This document shows positions 1-11,269 of a stretch of 64,000 bases of DNA, piece after piece. This DNA comes from Rhynchospora pubera (taxonomy: Eukaryota; Streptophyta; Magnoliopsida; Poales; Cyperaceae). The stretch lies in assembly GCA_028095005.1 (NCBI GenBank), contig CM051461.1, forward strand, positions 48,596,812-48,660,811, given 5' to 3'. Position 1 is the first letter of the stretch, and each line of letters starts with the position of its first letter. A program made the translations under genes and the position numbers. The notes under the pieces were generated by a model. The model did not search any database. It saw only the letters and a list, made by a program, of their open reading frames with translations, and was not told where the DNA came from.

Positions 1-111
1 CAAAATATTATAGTCACAAGTGCAGAGCTAGCAACACTGGACGACAGGCGTATAACACATCTGTATTTCAAAAAAAGGAAACATTGATGTCAGAATGATG
101 CATGCATTAAA
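1..111. repeat. Exact direct copy of 2804-2914
   Basis: These 111 bases match 2804-2914 without a mismatch and then diverge abruptly. The match runs off the left edge of the window, so the repeat may be longer. Perfect identity in non-coding DNA implies a recent duplication, or an assembly duplication. The copia-derived segment starting near 126 lies between the two copies. Confidence 0.9.
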
Positions 112-127
112 GATTATGGACCGTTCA
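112..127. other. Templated filler at a duplication junction
   Basis: The 17-base string AGATTATGGACCGTTCA at 111-127 occurs again at 181-197, where it is the normal continuation of the copia LTR. At 111-127 it bridges the flank copy and the truncated LTR. Both copies have C where the intact element near 10681 has T, so the filler was probably copied from the nearby broken LTR end. Confidence 0.65.
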
Positions 128-2200
128 CTTAACTTGCATACTAATCTTATAAGATAATTAATGTTCCTTGTTAATTATCAAGATTATGGACCGTTCAGAT
201 TTATTATTGTCATTCTAAAGAATGATCCACAGAGATCTACAATTCAGATCCTCAACCTGAATAATCTGTCAATAATAAACCTAGGAACAGATGATAAATT
301 ATCATCCAAAACATAAACTAATAATTAAGTCATTAAATTATTGACTTCTAGGACATAACTCTAACAATCTCCCACTTGGCCTAGAGTCAATCAGTAGTGA
401 CTTCTAGCCAACGAAGAATTGAGAACGATGTCATATATCTATATATATACATGTCTCGGACCTCAAAAGAAATAATACGCTTAAAGCTAGTTACTCATAC
501 GTCCATCACGTATGGATGCATAACTGCATCTTGTATACTGCTCAAGGTAGAGGTCATGCTAGAGTGTTCGCTGTGTTCGCGAACCTATCCAAAATTTTGT
601 TTGACCCTATATATATACTACTATATATATGTTCTTGATCATCATCATATGATATCAAGTGATATCGTTATAGATCATATTTGAATCTCCAATGTAACAT
701 TGGGTTCTTTAGGAGTAAGTTATGGTTCGAGATGCATAGAACCATAGTAGCTCGACTAAGAACTCGATCCAAAATAAACTTCTTTTATTGCTTCACAAGT
801 TTCTATGTATTTTACTTTGGTGACGGAAACGGTTGTAATATTCCATTTAGAACACTTTCTAAACTTACAACACCACCTTTTAAGCAAAATATGTAGCTCA
901 ATCGTGATTATATCAATCCTTTGAAAAACTTTTATCAATGTAACAACTTACACGAGATTTCTTTCATCTTAAGAGATGAAACATTATATCACTCTTTCTC
1001 ATAAGGTACTCGAGGATATCCTTGATTATCGTCCAAATGTGTCTCTCTTGTATCCATTTGACAACTGTTTGTCATATTTTTTGGATACTACACATTGGGG
1101 CATATGCATAAATATGGCGTACGAAATGAAACTCATAATGAAAGAATGCTTAAACTATTTCATGCACTTTCTTGAATTGAGTTGCAATAGACCGAGTTAA
1201 ACACTCAAGTCATGCCATGTGACGTAGAGTTAGACATCCTTTCTTGGAGTGTAACTTTCGTGTTTCTAGAACACTTCGTCAACATATGCATATTTGCTCA
1301 AACCTAACATCCATCATAATCTATCTTCATAGATTTGTTTCCTAGGATCAGGTGATTTCGCCCAAGTTCTCATTTGAGAAAGCATTCTCCAAAGAGATCT
1401 TGACAATGTTCATTTTTCTTAATGTTATTCCCAATTAATGAATTGTTATCTTGAACAATACAAATAATACAATTATGCTCCCACTGAATATCTTGTTTAT
1501 ACAAGATACTTTTGACGAAGTTCAACTCCTTGACTTCCTTGTCAAAAGTTTTTATTCCGATCTCCACAACACTTGCTTTAATCCATTAATGGATCCTTGA
1601 AGCATGCGTATGTTTTTAGCAATACATAAACCTCGATTTGTGTCAAATGCACAACATCTTCCTTCATTCATACGAAGAAGGCGGTTTTATGTGTTTTTCC
1701 ATATATCGACATATATGAAATACAACTATTGCTAGAATGATCTTTATTGACTTATACATAGCCACAAGCAAGAAGTTGTGCTTTGTACGTAGTCAACTAG
1801 CCATTGACTTAGACATAGCTACAAGCGAGAAGCCGCACTTTGTACATAGTCGATTTGTTATCCATGTCGATCTTTCCTTTTGAAGATCTAAACGTTCTTG
1901 AGGGATTGCTCCTTCATGAACATCAACCAAGGTCTATACCTTGTTGTTATACATGGATTTTATTTAAAGATCATATTAATTCGAACCATATATGTGGAAT
2001 CGGATCGTTCCATCATTTCTTTGTTTATCAACGGATTCTCATATGCTTAGTACGAGAATGTTGTGACAACCTATGCACCAAACGGCTTAGGAAATCAACT
2101 CTCGTTGATCTTTTGTAGGAACAGATGATAAATTATCATCCAAAACATAAACTAATAATTAAGTCATTAAATTATTGACTTCTAGGACATAACTCTAACA
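126..2200 (-). mobile_element. Deleted Ty1/copia derivative, minus-strand sense
   Basis: This is a rearranged relative of the element at 9102-18730. Read on the minus strand it has about the first 85 bp of an LTR (2200 to 2116), a jump into the pol region, a pol remnant (about 2119 to 367) matching 10869-12585 at roughly 94 percent by eye, and the first 241 bp of the 3' LTR (366 to 126). Most of the 5' LTR, the primer-binding site and the first 4 kb or so of the internal region are missing. The pol remnant is closed by stops. Recognisable pieces include an RT stretch (1567-1370) and an RNase H stretch (938-756). Confidence 0.85.
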
Positions 2201-2803
2201 ATGAGATCGATAAGATAAACTAATTACTTCTACGAATTTTAAAACGATCAACGACTTGAAATGGCTGTAAATTCATTCAGAAAGATTGATATGAACAAAG
2301 AAATGGATGTATGTTGGGAATTCAAATAAGTGATCATTTCATTTCATCAAAATTCTTATTTTGATTATAATAGTATATTTTTGTAAATCAGACTTGAGAT
2401 GAGGCTATTTTTTTGGAAAAAAAAATCAATTGCTAAAAACGAGTGTAAATATACACAAAAAGATATTTCTTTCTTGAATTAAAACAAGTAGTTCTTCTGA
2501 TCTTAGATGATATTTAAAAAAAAAATCATAATGGTATATTCGATGAAATGAAGTATTCTCTTGTTTGAACAATAGAATGATACATATATTTCGTGCATAT
2601 AAATTACATGCAATCAGAAACTATAGGCATATTTCGAGACATACAATCAAAACATTTTTTATAGAAAAGAACGAAGAAAATGGGCCGGGAAAGTTTTGTT
2701 TTTTGAATAAAAAAAAAAGAAGATAACTTATCTGAACAATAAACTGTCATAATTCCATAATATATACCAAAGAATAATTTTAATAGCATATGAATTAGAC
2801 TAT
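2201..2803. other. AT-rich spacer, no gene seen
   Basis: AT-rich DNA with several homopolymer A runs. I see no coding, RNA or repeat feature. Confidence 0.5.
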
Positions 2804-2914
2804 CAAAATATTATAGTCACAAGTGCAGAGCTAGCAACACTGGACGACAGGCGTATAACACATCTGTATTTCAAAAAAAGGAAACATTGATGTCAGAATG
2901 ATGCATGCATTAAA
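2804..2914. repeat. Partner of the direct repeat at 1-111
   Basis: Identical to 1-111. Here it runs on without a break into the upstream region of the receptor gene, so this is probably the original location. The copy at 1-111 is cut off at the junction. Confidence 0.85.
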
Positions 2915-3049
2915 ACCACAAAAGAACATAAAGTACAATATTATTATTACTATGGTTGAAATATACAACCCCAGGGAAAGCAAATTTAGTAAAAAAAAAA
3001 TAATATCCGAAATAAAAGATTCAGTAAAAATTATATAGATACACATGAT

Positions 3050-3470
3050 ATGTCATAGGCTCAAAGGTCATAGCCATCAAGCCATCACATCAAATGTGGG
3101 ATCAAAATGGGATCATGATGCAAAAAACTTTTCACTCAACTCGCCACTCTTCCTAGAGAAAAGTACTGTAATCCAACGGTGGATTCTATCTAAATACCAA
3201 TCAAGCGCACTCAAACAAAGTCAGATCCCCGACACGTGGGCCCAGCATCCCCAAACTCAGTAATAACCAGCCAATCCAATCCCCCAAATCCAACGGCCTG
3301 GATCGATCAATTGGGCCACATCACGGCCCAGGGACAGCCGCACGTGCTAGGCGTCAGTGTGGGCCCCACCATCCCTCTCGCGGGTTTCAGCGCCTAATTA
3401 AATAAATAATTATTATCCTCACACCAGCGACCTTACCTTACCTTACCCTACTTCATCACATGACATGATG
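3050..3470. promoter_or_regulatory. GC-richer upstream block with G-box motifs
   Basis: This block is richer in GC than its surroundings. It contains a CACGTG core in GACACGTGGGCCC near 3230, a second in GCACGTGC near 3340, and several GGGCC/GGCCC motifs of the site-II or TCP type. It lies about 2 kb upstream of the BRI1 start. It may be a distal control region of that gene or the promoter of a lost gene. That function is inference; only the motifs are seen. Confidence 0.35.
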
Positions 3471-4500
3471 ATTGATCAAACTTGGAAACAAGGATCACAA
3501 CACAAGTTGGTGTTGGTAGTATTTTTTCGCGCCATGATTTTGGGTCCAATTACCATTACGTAGCTCAAGTTTGTTCGTGCGTTTATGCCACGAGAGAGAT
3601 TGGCTTTGGCATCAAAACGGTAGAGTTTGAGGTCTAATCCTCAGTTGTATTTACTTTGTGACTCTTGGTTTAACGGGTTGTTTTAGAGTGAGGAAATGAC
3701 TCGCTTCATGGTTAGATATAGGGATTGTTGAGAAAATGGGAATTGAAATGGATATTGGATTCGGTGGACACGTCATCTGAATTAAACGCACGGGCGTGTC
3801 TTGTATTGCACCCATCATCTCTTTTTCACTTTATTATCTTTCCAAACTTTTACGCATTTATTTCTTTTTCATAAATTCAATTTTGCTCAGGCATCCTTTA
3901 AGTCTGTGTATTATCCAGGATATCCGCCGAATGATAAGTAAAAAAATCACGAGTTTTACTGTGCTGCACAGTAATAGTGTAAAACAAAGGTTGCATTTAT
4001 CACAATGAGAAGAAAAAAATTTCCAGGTAGTGCTATAAAAATAAATATCAACGTAGAATAATTATGGATACTAACTTTGTGCTAAATTGATTATGTATGA
4101 TAAATACAAATATTCAAAACATAAAAATGCTTTTGTTGAATTTGCAGTTCACACAATATATAAGCACCAAGCCAATTTTCTACATCATAAATTTGTTTGC
4201 TTTTTGGATAATGAATTATTTTTTTCAATGACTTTTTCTCTTAGAAAAATTATTCATATTATTTACTAGTTTTAATCATTTTGTCAACTACTGCACTAAC
4301 ACGTTAACCTGATAAAAAGTAAATATATTAATACTAATTATCTTAATGCAATAAGAAGATTAAATGTTATCTTTTTACTTTTCATACTAATGGAATTAAA
4401 AATTTGCTTGCCTCATATGAGCGAACATACATTACTTAAACAACATAAATTTATTTCTAGGGTCATAAACAAAATCTGCAAAAATTTATTATAAAAAGTG
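3471..4500. other. AT-rich spacer, no gene seen
   Basis: Non-coding AT-rich DNA. The short open frames here, for example near 3796-4008 and 4087-4269, have low-complexity composition and resemble no family I know. Confidence 0.5.
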
Positions 4501-5180
4501 CCATCTTTTTGTCTGTTGCGGAGCGTCCATTTCCCCACGCTCAAATCAAATGACAATGCAGCTCCGATCTGACGGTGCAGAGCAAACGTACCAACGGACG
4601 GTCAGGATGCGAGCTGATTAGTCTATTCTGCGAACTGGACACGATGCTGACAACTCATCAGTGCCCCTCTGATCTGAGCGCTCGTCCTTTATCGAACTAG
4701 GCGCATACAAGGGTATTACCGTCATTTCACCTCCACTAATCGAACCGCACGCTTTGGTTCGGACCGTGGAATTAAAGACAAAAACCCTTCTCGAAGTAAC
4801 TCACCCCACGCTCAATACTCGACTTATTTACAAAAATACCCTTCACTGACCCCGTGTACTCTTCTCCAACTGATTACTTTATCAAGGGGTAGTTTCGGAA
4901 CAAAACAAATTCTGGCGGAACGAATGGACCGAAGGCACGTGACCGCGTCTCGAGCAGAGCACTCCTTGTCGCGAATCGCGATACATTTTGATCCTGTCGA
5001 GGGAATCAAAGCCGTCAGATCAAAATCCAACGGACAAAAATGAAAACGAGGTTAGAGGAGGCGCTCATGCAATTAGAAGTAGGCTAATTAAAGAATAGAA
5101 TAGATTATCCTAATTAATAGTTGCTTAGACGACGATTTAAGAGAGCTGCGACTGCGAGTACGATTCAATTGCACATGCCC
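4501..5180 (+). promoter_or_regulatory. Proximal promoter region of the BRI1-like gene
   Basis: A GC-richer stretch directly before the CT-rich leader. It carries a perfect G-box CACGTG at 4936-4941, about 530 bp upstream of the start codon. No convincing TATA box was found. Its role as the proximal promoter is inferred from position and composition. Confidence 0.45.
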
Positions 5181-5463
5181 ATGTGACCCCACCACACCTA
5201 CAGCTGTTCCCTCTCTCTTCTCTCTTCTCTCTCTCTTCATCTCCTTCTTCAAGCTCACTTCCAAAACTTTTGAGTTTTGACCACTCTCTGTACTCTTTCT
5301 CCCTCAATAATCCACCTCTCTCTTTCTCTCTCTAATGGTGCTCTCGAGCAACTAGACAAAACCCACAAAACCTATTCACTTCTCTTCTCTTGCGCGCTCT
5401 TTTTGACATACAAGGTCTCTAATGGCGGATTGGTTGGAGTTGTGAGGAAGTTCACAAGCTGAC
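5181..5463 (+). promoter_or_regulatory. BRI1 leader with CT tracts and two short uORFs
   Basis: The sequence before the BRI1 start is strongly pyrimidine-rich (CT repeats at 5208-5250 and near 5310-5333), as in many plant 5' leaders. Two upstream ATGs open short frames: 5335-5355 (6 residues then TAG) and 5422-5445 (7 residues then TGA). Both have the same context, TCTAATGG. The main start at 5464 lies 18 bases after the second uORF stop and has the context GACATGGC. The transcription start is unknown, so inclusion of the uORFs in the mRNA is inferred. Confidence 0.5.
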
Positions 5464-8400
5464 ATGGCGGAGAAACTGAACTTCGCGCGCCTTCCCATGG
5501 CAACACTCCATCTCTTGCTTCTTCTCTACATTCGCTTCGTTCCAACCATGGCTGGTGATGTAGATCTTCTTATCTCGTTCAAGAACTCTCTTCCCAACCC
5601 TAGTTTACTCTCAAGCTGGAACCCTAACCAGGGACCATGTTCGTTCCAAGGTGTCGTTTGCAAAGGAGGCCACGTGTCGTCTCTGACACTTCAGGGGATT
5701 GCTCTCAGCCCAGACTTCCGCTCAGTTTCTAGCCTTCTCTCTATTCAAACCCTAGAGACACTCACTCTCCGCTCAGTTAACCTAACTGGAGACATTTCGG
5801 CGCCTACGAAGTGTAGCGACCAACTCATCGGACTGGATCTCTCCAGTAACAACCTTCACGGTTCAGTCTCCGACGCATTGTCCTTTGCCACGTCCTGTTC
5901 CTCTCTCCAGTCGCTTAACCTCTCCAGTAACTCCATTGGAGTGTCCCCCTTGAGAAAAGGGGTTCCATTGCCTCCGGTCTTCCCTCTCAAAAGCCTCGAC
6001 CTTTCCTACAACAAGATCGAAAGCACTGGAGACCTCCAGTGGGTTCTTTCCGGTCTTGGCATCCTCCAAACACTGGACCTCTCCGCCAACAAATTCGCTG
6101 GCTCCATACCTGAAATATCCAATTGTACCTCTCTAGAATATTTCGACTTATCCAGTAATCTCTTCTCCGGTACTGTGCCAGCTGGTACATTCTCTAATTG
6201 TTTCAGCTTAACCTACCTAAACCTCTCTTCTAACCATTTTACTGGTAATGCACCACCTGACCTCGCCTCATGTACACGTCTCAACACTCTCAGCCTCTCC
6301 TACAATAATTTCTCTGGTGAAATTCCAATTCTATCCCTTACTTCTATGTCTGACCTCAAGCTCCTAGAACTTGGGTTTAATAACTTTAGTGGGAGTCTTT
6401 CTGGATCCATTTCAAAGCTTACAAGTCTTGAGATATTGGATCTTAGCTCAAATGGGTTCTCAGGCCCGATACCGGTTTCTCTCTGTACCAAGGGCGCCTC
6501 CAGCTTAAAAGAGCTCTACTTGCAGAACAACTACTTCAGTGGATCCATACCTGATTCTCTGAGCAACTGTGCAGAATTGGTCTCACTTGATCTCAGCTTG
6601 AACGAACTTAACGGGTCCATACCCAGTACACTAGGGACACTTTCAAACTTGAAGGATCTTATAATGTGGCAGAATTACTTGGATGGTGATATACCAGCCG
6701 AGCTTTCTTCTCTCAAGTCTCTTGAAAACCTAATTCTTGACTACAACGGTCTGACAGGCATAATGCCTGATTTGGGTAACTGCACTGGCCTTAACTGGAT
6801 TTCACTTGCTAGCAACCGACTTACTGGGTCAATACCTGCTTGGATTGGTAAGCTTGAAAGTCTTGCTATTTTGAAACTAGGGAACAATTCCTTCACAGGG
6901 CCAATACCTGCTGAGCTTGGCGACTGCAAGAGTCTTGTGTGGCTGGATTTGAATGGAAACCTGCTGAACGGGTCAATTCCACCAGAACTGGCTAAACAAT
7001 CTGGTAAGGTGGCAGTCAGTTTGTTAACGGCTAAACGGTATGTTTATTTGAGAAATGATGAGAATAGTCAGTGTCATGGTAAGGGTAGCTTATTAGAATT
7101 TGGTGGCATCCGATCTGATGATTTGACCCGCATGCCAAGCAAACGGTTGTGTAACTTCACTCGGGTTTATATGGGTAATACCCAGTATACTTTTAACAAT
7201 AATGGGTCAATGATTTTCCTCGATTTGTCCTACAACCAGCTTGATGGCCACATACCGAAGGAGCTTGGTATGATGTTCTACTTGATGATTCTCAATCTTG
7301 GGCACAATTTATTATCTGGTTTGATACCGTCAGAAATGGGTGGGCTAGCCCATGTGGCAGTTCTTGATTTGTCACATAACCAATTAGAAGGTCCAATTCC
7401 TGCTTCTTTCTCTGCCATGTCCTTGTCAGAGATTGATCTGTCTAATAACCGGCTCAATGGTTCCATACCCGAGTTAGGCTCCTTGGCTACTTTTCCCAAG
7501 TATGTATATGAGAATAATTCAGGTCTTTGCGGGTTCCCTTTGCCGCCTTGTAATAGCAACAATGATCCTAGCGGAAATGGGTCCCACCAGCACTCCCACC
7601 ATGAGGCCTCTCTAGCTGGTAGTGTTGCATTAGGACTTCTGTTTTCTCTCTTTTGCATATTTGGCCTTGTAATCATTGCAATTGAGAGTAGAAAGAGGCA
7701 GAAGAAGAAAGAAGAGTCAAATGCAGCTGGAGATTTTTATTTTGATAGTCGCACACAATCTGCCACCATTTCCAACTGGAAGCTTTCTGGGACGAATGCC
7801 TTGAGCATAAACCTTGCCACCTTTGACAAACCTCTTCAAAAATTAACCTTTGCAGATCTGTTAGAGGCCACTAATGGGTTCCACAATGATAGCCTTATCG
7901 GGTCAGGTGGTTTTGGAGATGTGTATAAAGCCCAACTGAAAGATGGTAAAATCGTGGCCATTAAGAAGTTGATACACATATCAGGTCAGGGAGATCGGGA
8001 GTTCACTGCTGAAATGGAGACCATTGGTAAAATCAAACACCGGAACCTTGTACCTCTTCTAGGCTATTGCAAAGTAGGAGAGGAAAGATTGTTGGTCTAT
8101 GATTACATGAAGTACGGTAGTTTGGAGGATGTATTGCATGACCGAAAGAAAACTGGCATGAAGCTAAGCTGGCCTGCTAGGCGAAAGATTGCAGTGGGGG
8201 CTGCAAGAGGCCTTGCCTTCCTTCACCACAATTGCATTCCCCATATCATCCACCGAGACATGAAATCAAGTAATGTGCTGCTAGATGAGCATCTGGAAGC
8301 CAGGGTTTCAGATTTTGGCATGGCACGAATGATGAGTGCCATGGATACTCACCTTAGCGTGTCAACCTTGGCTGGTACGCCAGGATATGTGCCACCTGAG

Positions 8401-8823
8401 TACTACCAAAGCTTTAGGTGTACAACCAAGGGAGATGTGTATAGTTATGGAGTGGTACTGCTTGAGCTGCTAACCGGGAGGCAGCCAACCGACTCAGCAG
8501 ATTTTGGTGAGGATAATAATTTGGTGGGGTGGGTTAAGCAACACTCAAAATTGAAAATCACTGATGTGTTCGATCAGGAGATGCTTAAGGAGGAGCCCTC
8601 ACTTGAGCTTGAATTGTTGGAGCATTTAAAGATCGCGTGTGCATGTTTGGATGATAGGCCATCTAGAAGACCGACAATGCTCAAGGTCATGGCTATGTTT
8701 AAGGAGATACAAGCAGGCTCCACAGTTGACTCGAAGGGTTCGTCGTGCCCGCCCGGTGCATCTATGGATGGTGGATTTATGACCGGAATGACCACATTGA
8801 AGGAGGGAAAAGAGGAGAACTGA
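5464..8823 (+). CDS. BRI1: BRI1-type brassinosteroid receptor LRR kinase
   Basis: A single uninterrupted frame of 1119 residues. Arabidopsis BRI1 is 1196 residues and also lacks introns. Domains in order: signal peptide about 1-30; LRR N-cap with CSFQGVVC at 59-66; about 18 LRRs; the island domain, about 512-578, with [18 protein letters not shown]; four more LRRs; a membrane segment at 716-741; and a Ser/Thr kinase from about 795. Kinase landmarks are the glycine loop GSGGFG at 813-818, VAIKK with the ATP lysine at 834, HRDMKSSN with catalytic Asp932, DFG at 950-952, and a [17 protein letters not shown] activation segment that matches BRI1. An island followed by exactly four LRRs marks BRI1 itself or a close BRL paralogue; the kinase and the C-terminal [11 protein letters not shown] favour BRI1. 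The known role is binding brassinolide at the plasma membrane with SERK co-receptors and signalling to BES1/BZR1. I count about 22 LRRs, fewer than the 25 of Arabidopsis. Confidence 0.96.
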   Translation: MAEKLNFARLPMATLHLLLLLYIRFVPTMAGDVDLLISFKNSLPNPSLLSSWNPNQGPCSFQGVVCKGGHVSSLTLQGIALSPDFRSVSSLLSIQTLETLTLRSVNLTGDISAPTKCSDQLIGLDLSSNNLHGSVSDALSFATSCSSLQSLNLSSNSIGVSPLRKGVPLPPVFPLKSLDLSYNKIESTGDLQWVLSGLGILQTLDLSANKFAGSIPEISNCTSLEYFDLSSNLFSGTVPAGTFSNCFSLTYLNLSSNHFTGNAPPDLASCTRLNTLSLSYNNFSGEIPILSLTSMSDLKLLELGFNNFSGSLSGSISKLTSLEILDLSSNGFSGPIPVSLCTKGASSLKELYLQNNYFSGSIPDSLSNCAELVSLDLSLNELNGSIPSTLGTLSNLKDLIMWQNYLDGDIPAELSSLKSLENLILDYNGLTGIMPDLGNCTGLNWISLASNRLTGSIPAWIGKLESLAILKLGNNSFTGPIPAELGDCKSLVWLDLNGNLLNGSIPPELAKQSGKVAVSLLTAKRYVYLRNDENSQCHGKGSLLEFGGIRSDDLTRMPSKRLCNFTRVYMGNTQYTFNNNGSMIFLDLSYNQLDGHIPKELGMMFYLMILNLGHNLLSGLIPSEMGGLAHVAVLDLSHNQLEGPIPASFSAMSLSEIDLSNNRLNGSIPELGSLATFPKYVYENNSGLCGFPLPPCNSNNDPSGNGSHQHSHHEASLAGSVALGLLFSLFCIFGLVIIAIESRKRQKKKEESNAAGDFYFDSRTQSATISNWKLSGTNALSINLATFDKPLQKLTFADLLEATNGFHNDSLIGSGGFGDVYKAQLKDGKIVAIKKLIHISGQGDREFTAEMETIGKIKHRNLVPLLGYCKVGEERLLVYDYMKYGSLEDVLHDRKKTGMKLSWPARRKIAVGAARGLAFLHHNCIPHIIHRDMKSSNVLLDEHLEARVSDFGMARMMSAMDTHLSVSTLAGTPGYVPPEYYQSFRCTTKGDVYSYGVVLLELLTGRQPTDSADFGEDNNLVGWVKQHSKLKITDVFDQEMLKEEPSLELELLEHLKIACACLDDRPSRRPTMLKVMAMFKEIQAGSTVDSKGSSCPPGASMDGGFMTGMTTLKEGKEEN

Positions 8824-9101
8824 TTGAGCGGGTTTCGGGTGAGGTGACTGTTACCGTGAAGACGGTACCAAGGAACAGCAGCAATTTTCCCCCTTATTCC
8901 ACTCTCTAGTGACACTTGAAAAGTATTATGTATTTACAAAACTAGTGCTTTTTCCAATTTGTTTTTTGTTTTTTTTCTTTTTTGAGGGAATTTAGTATAC
9001 ACCTGGGTAATTAGGGTTATCTGTGCTGTACATACATAAGGAGTTTTGTTCAATTTCTACATCAGTGTTTTGGAAATGGTTGTCTTTCTCTATCTGTTTA
9101 C
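8824..9101 (+). other. BRI1 3' flank / probable 3' UTR
   Basis: 278 bases between the receptor stop codon and the retrotransposon insertion. T-rich after 8940, as in plant 3' UTRs. Its last five bases, TTTAC at 9097-9101, are the left copy of the target-site duplication. The native 3' region continues at 18731. Confidence 0.6.
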
Positions 9102-10868
9102 TGTTAGGAAATTGCCCAATTTTAATTTTGTGACTAATTACTATTAATTAATCCAATTAAAACATAAGCAACACGAGATCTAGTACTTTAAGCAATAGAC
9201 ACAAAGAGAAAGAGGAGAAATCGATACCTCCCGCGAAATTGTATTCGCGGGGCATGCTCGACCAAGGCATGGGAATCGATGGCGTGCCTTCTCCACCGTC
9301 TCCACCACGTCTCGTAACCGCCCTCGAGTCCACCAAGGAGGATTAATCACGTTCTACAAGGTACGTGCTAGCATACCCAAAGAACAAGCCTAATCCCTAT
9401 GGTTTTCTCTCTTGCATCAATCAACAACCTTCATTTAGTGGAGAGAAAATAGCTCAACACATGAGCAAATAAGAGGGAGAGAGGAGGAAGGTGGCGGCCT
9501 AGAATGGGAGGAAGAGAGGAGAGAGAAAAGTCTAGGTGGAGGCTCTCATAAGTGGTCCTTATATAGAGCACAAAACCTAATTGACCTCTTGCATAATTAC
9601 AACTATGCCATCCCACCTACCACCATAATGGGCAGCCACGAAATGGGCCTTTATGGGCCATTAAACCCCTTCATTTGGACCATTAATTCATATAATTAAG
9701 GTCCCTCAACTTTGCTCTTTAATTGGGCTATATATTTGCTATTTAAATAACGGCCCAATTAATCAATATAACCATTTATATTGATAAGTGTTGAACTAAA
9801 TTAATTATTAACTCATTAATAATTATTTTAGGATTAGTTAATGCATTAATTTATTTCTATATGATCCATTGACTTAATTAATTATAACGGTTCGCAACGG
9901 TATATAATTAATTAATCAATCTTATCATATTTCCACAGAACTTACTGCTGTGAATAAATAAATAATGCACTGTGTGATTAATGTCCTATTTGTGTGACCC
10001 TTTGAGGATTTATGCTATGTTGGCCATGGAATTAAATCGTTATTTAATTCCAATAATCATAAGTGGTATCTAGCAACACGTTATGATTCCCAATTCGCAT
10101 AAATAGTGTACTGCTACAATATTTCAATCCTGCATAAGAGAATAAATATGTTTCTCTATTTTGATTCTTATGTCTCACGATATCATCGTATAATCCAAGA
10201 TAGGAATGTGTCATTCTTGCAGATTATACGTTTCTTGATCTAGAGTTGATCGCTTAGTTGCGCGCATACGATCCAACTCCATCAAGGGGCCCAAACAAAT
10301 ATCGTCACTCACTAAGTGAATTAATGAGGGACATACGGTTTTCTTGACGATTAGCTTTTCCCCGCACAATTCAAGAGAACGTAAATCAAGTCCGTATAGC
10401 AGCCCTTAACGGGAATCAGCGGTAGACGAGATTTATAGAACCTATTCTCATGTGGAAAAGATAATCATCTCAAACTTAGAATCAAAATCATAACGAAATA
10501 AACAATGACACATAACACAATCCATATGTTTATTTCGTTGGGTCAAGTCCTGTACTATGTTCCATAACATATACATATGCAATTAAGTTGGTAACTCTTT
10601 ACCTATGATTTGTAGAACTTAATCATCACTTAACTTGCATACTAATCTTATCTGATAATTAATGTTCCTTGTTAATTATCAAGATTATGGACCGTTTAGA
10701 TTTATTATTGTCATTCTAAAGAATGATCCACAGAGATCTACAATTCAGATCCTCAACCTGAATGATCTGTCAATAATAAACCTAGGAACAGATGATAAAA
10801 TATCATCCATAACATAAACTATATAATTAAGTCATTAAATTATTGACTTCTAGGACATAACTCCAACA
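9102..10868 (-). repeat. 3' LTR (left copy in the window)
   Basis: A 1767-bp repeat matching 16968-18730. It has four extra bases (near 9253) and two substitutions (near 9388 and 9432) relative to the other copy. The termini are TG...CA in sense. Any promoter activity reads leftwards, towards the 3' end of the BRI1-like gene. Confidence 0.95.
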
Positions 10869-10879
10869 ATCTCCCACTT
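10869..10879 (-). other. Polypurine tract
   Basis: On the minus strand AAGTGGGAGAT sits directly before the 3' LTR start. This is the expected site and composition for the plus-strand primer of a copia element. Confidence 0.75.
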
Positions 10880-11269
10880 GGCCTAGAGTCAATCAGTAGT
10901 GACTTCTAGCCAATGAAGAATTGAGAACGATGTCATATATCTACATATATACATGTCTCGGACCTCAAAATAAATAATACGCTTAAAGCTAGTTACTCAT
11001 ACGTCCACCACGTATGGATGCATAAGTGCATCTCGTATACTGCTCAAGGTAGAGGTCTAGTCAGAGTGTTCACTGTGTTCGCGAACTTGTCCAATTTTAT
11101 TTGACCCTATATATATATATACTACTACTATATATATGTTCTTAATCATCATCATATGATATCAAGTGATATCGTTATAGATCATATTTGAATCTCCAAT
11201 GTAATATTGGGTTCTTTAGGAGTAAGTAATGGTTCGAGATGCATAGAACCATAATAACTCGACTAAGAA

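Noticed and set aside
5863..8915. Several minus-strand open frames antisense to the BRI1-like gene, the longest at 7278-7676 and 8574-8915
   Set aside because: They are shadows of a highly constrained LRR/kinase frame. Their translations resemble no family.
9431..9616. Identical minus-strand frames in both LTRs (9431-9616 and 17230-17478)
   Set aside because: They lie wholly inside LTR sequence, start in low-complexity text and have no coding signature.
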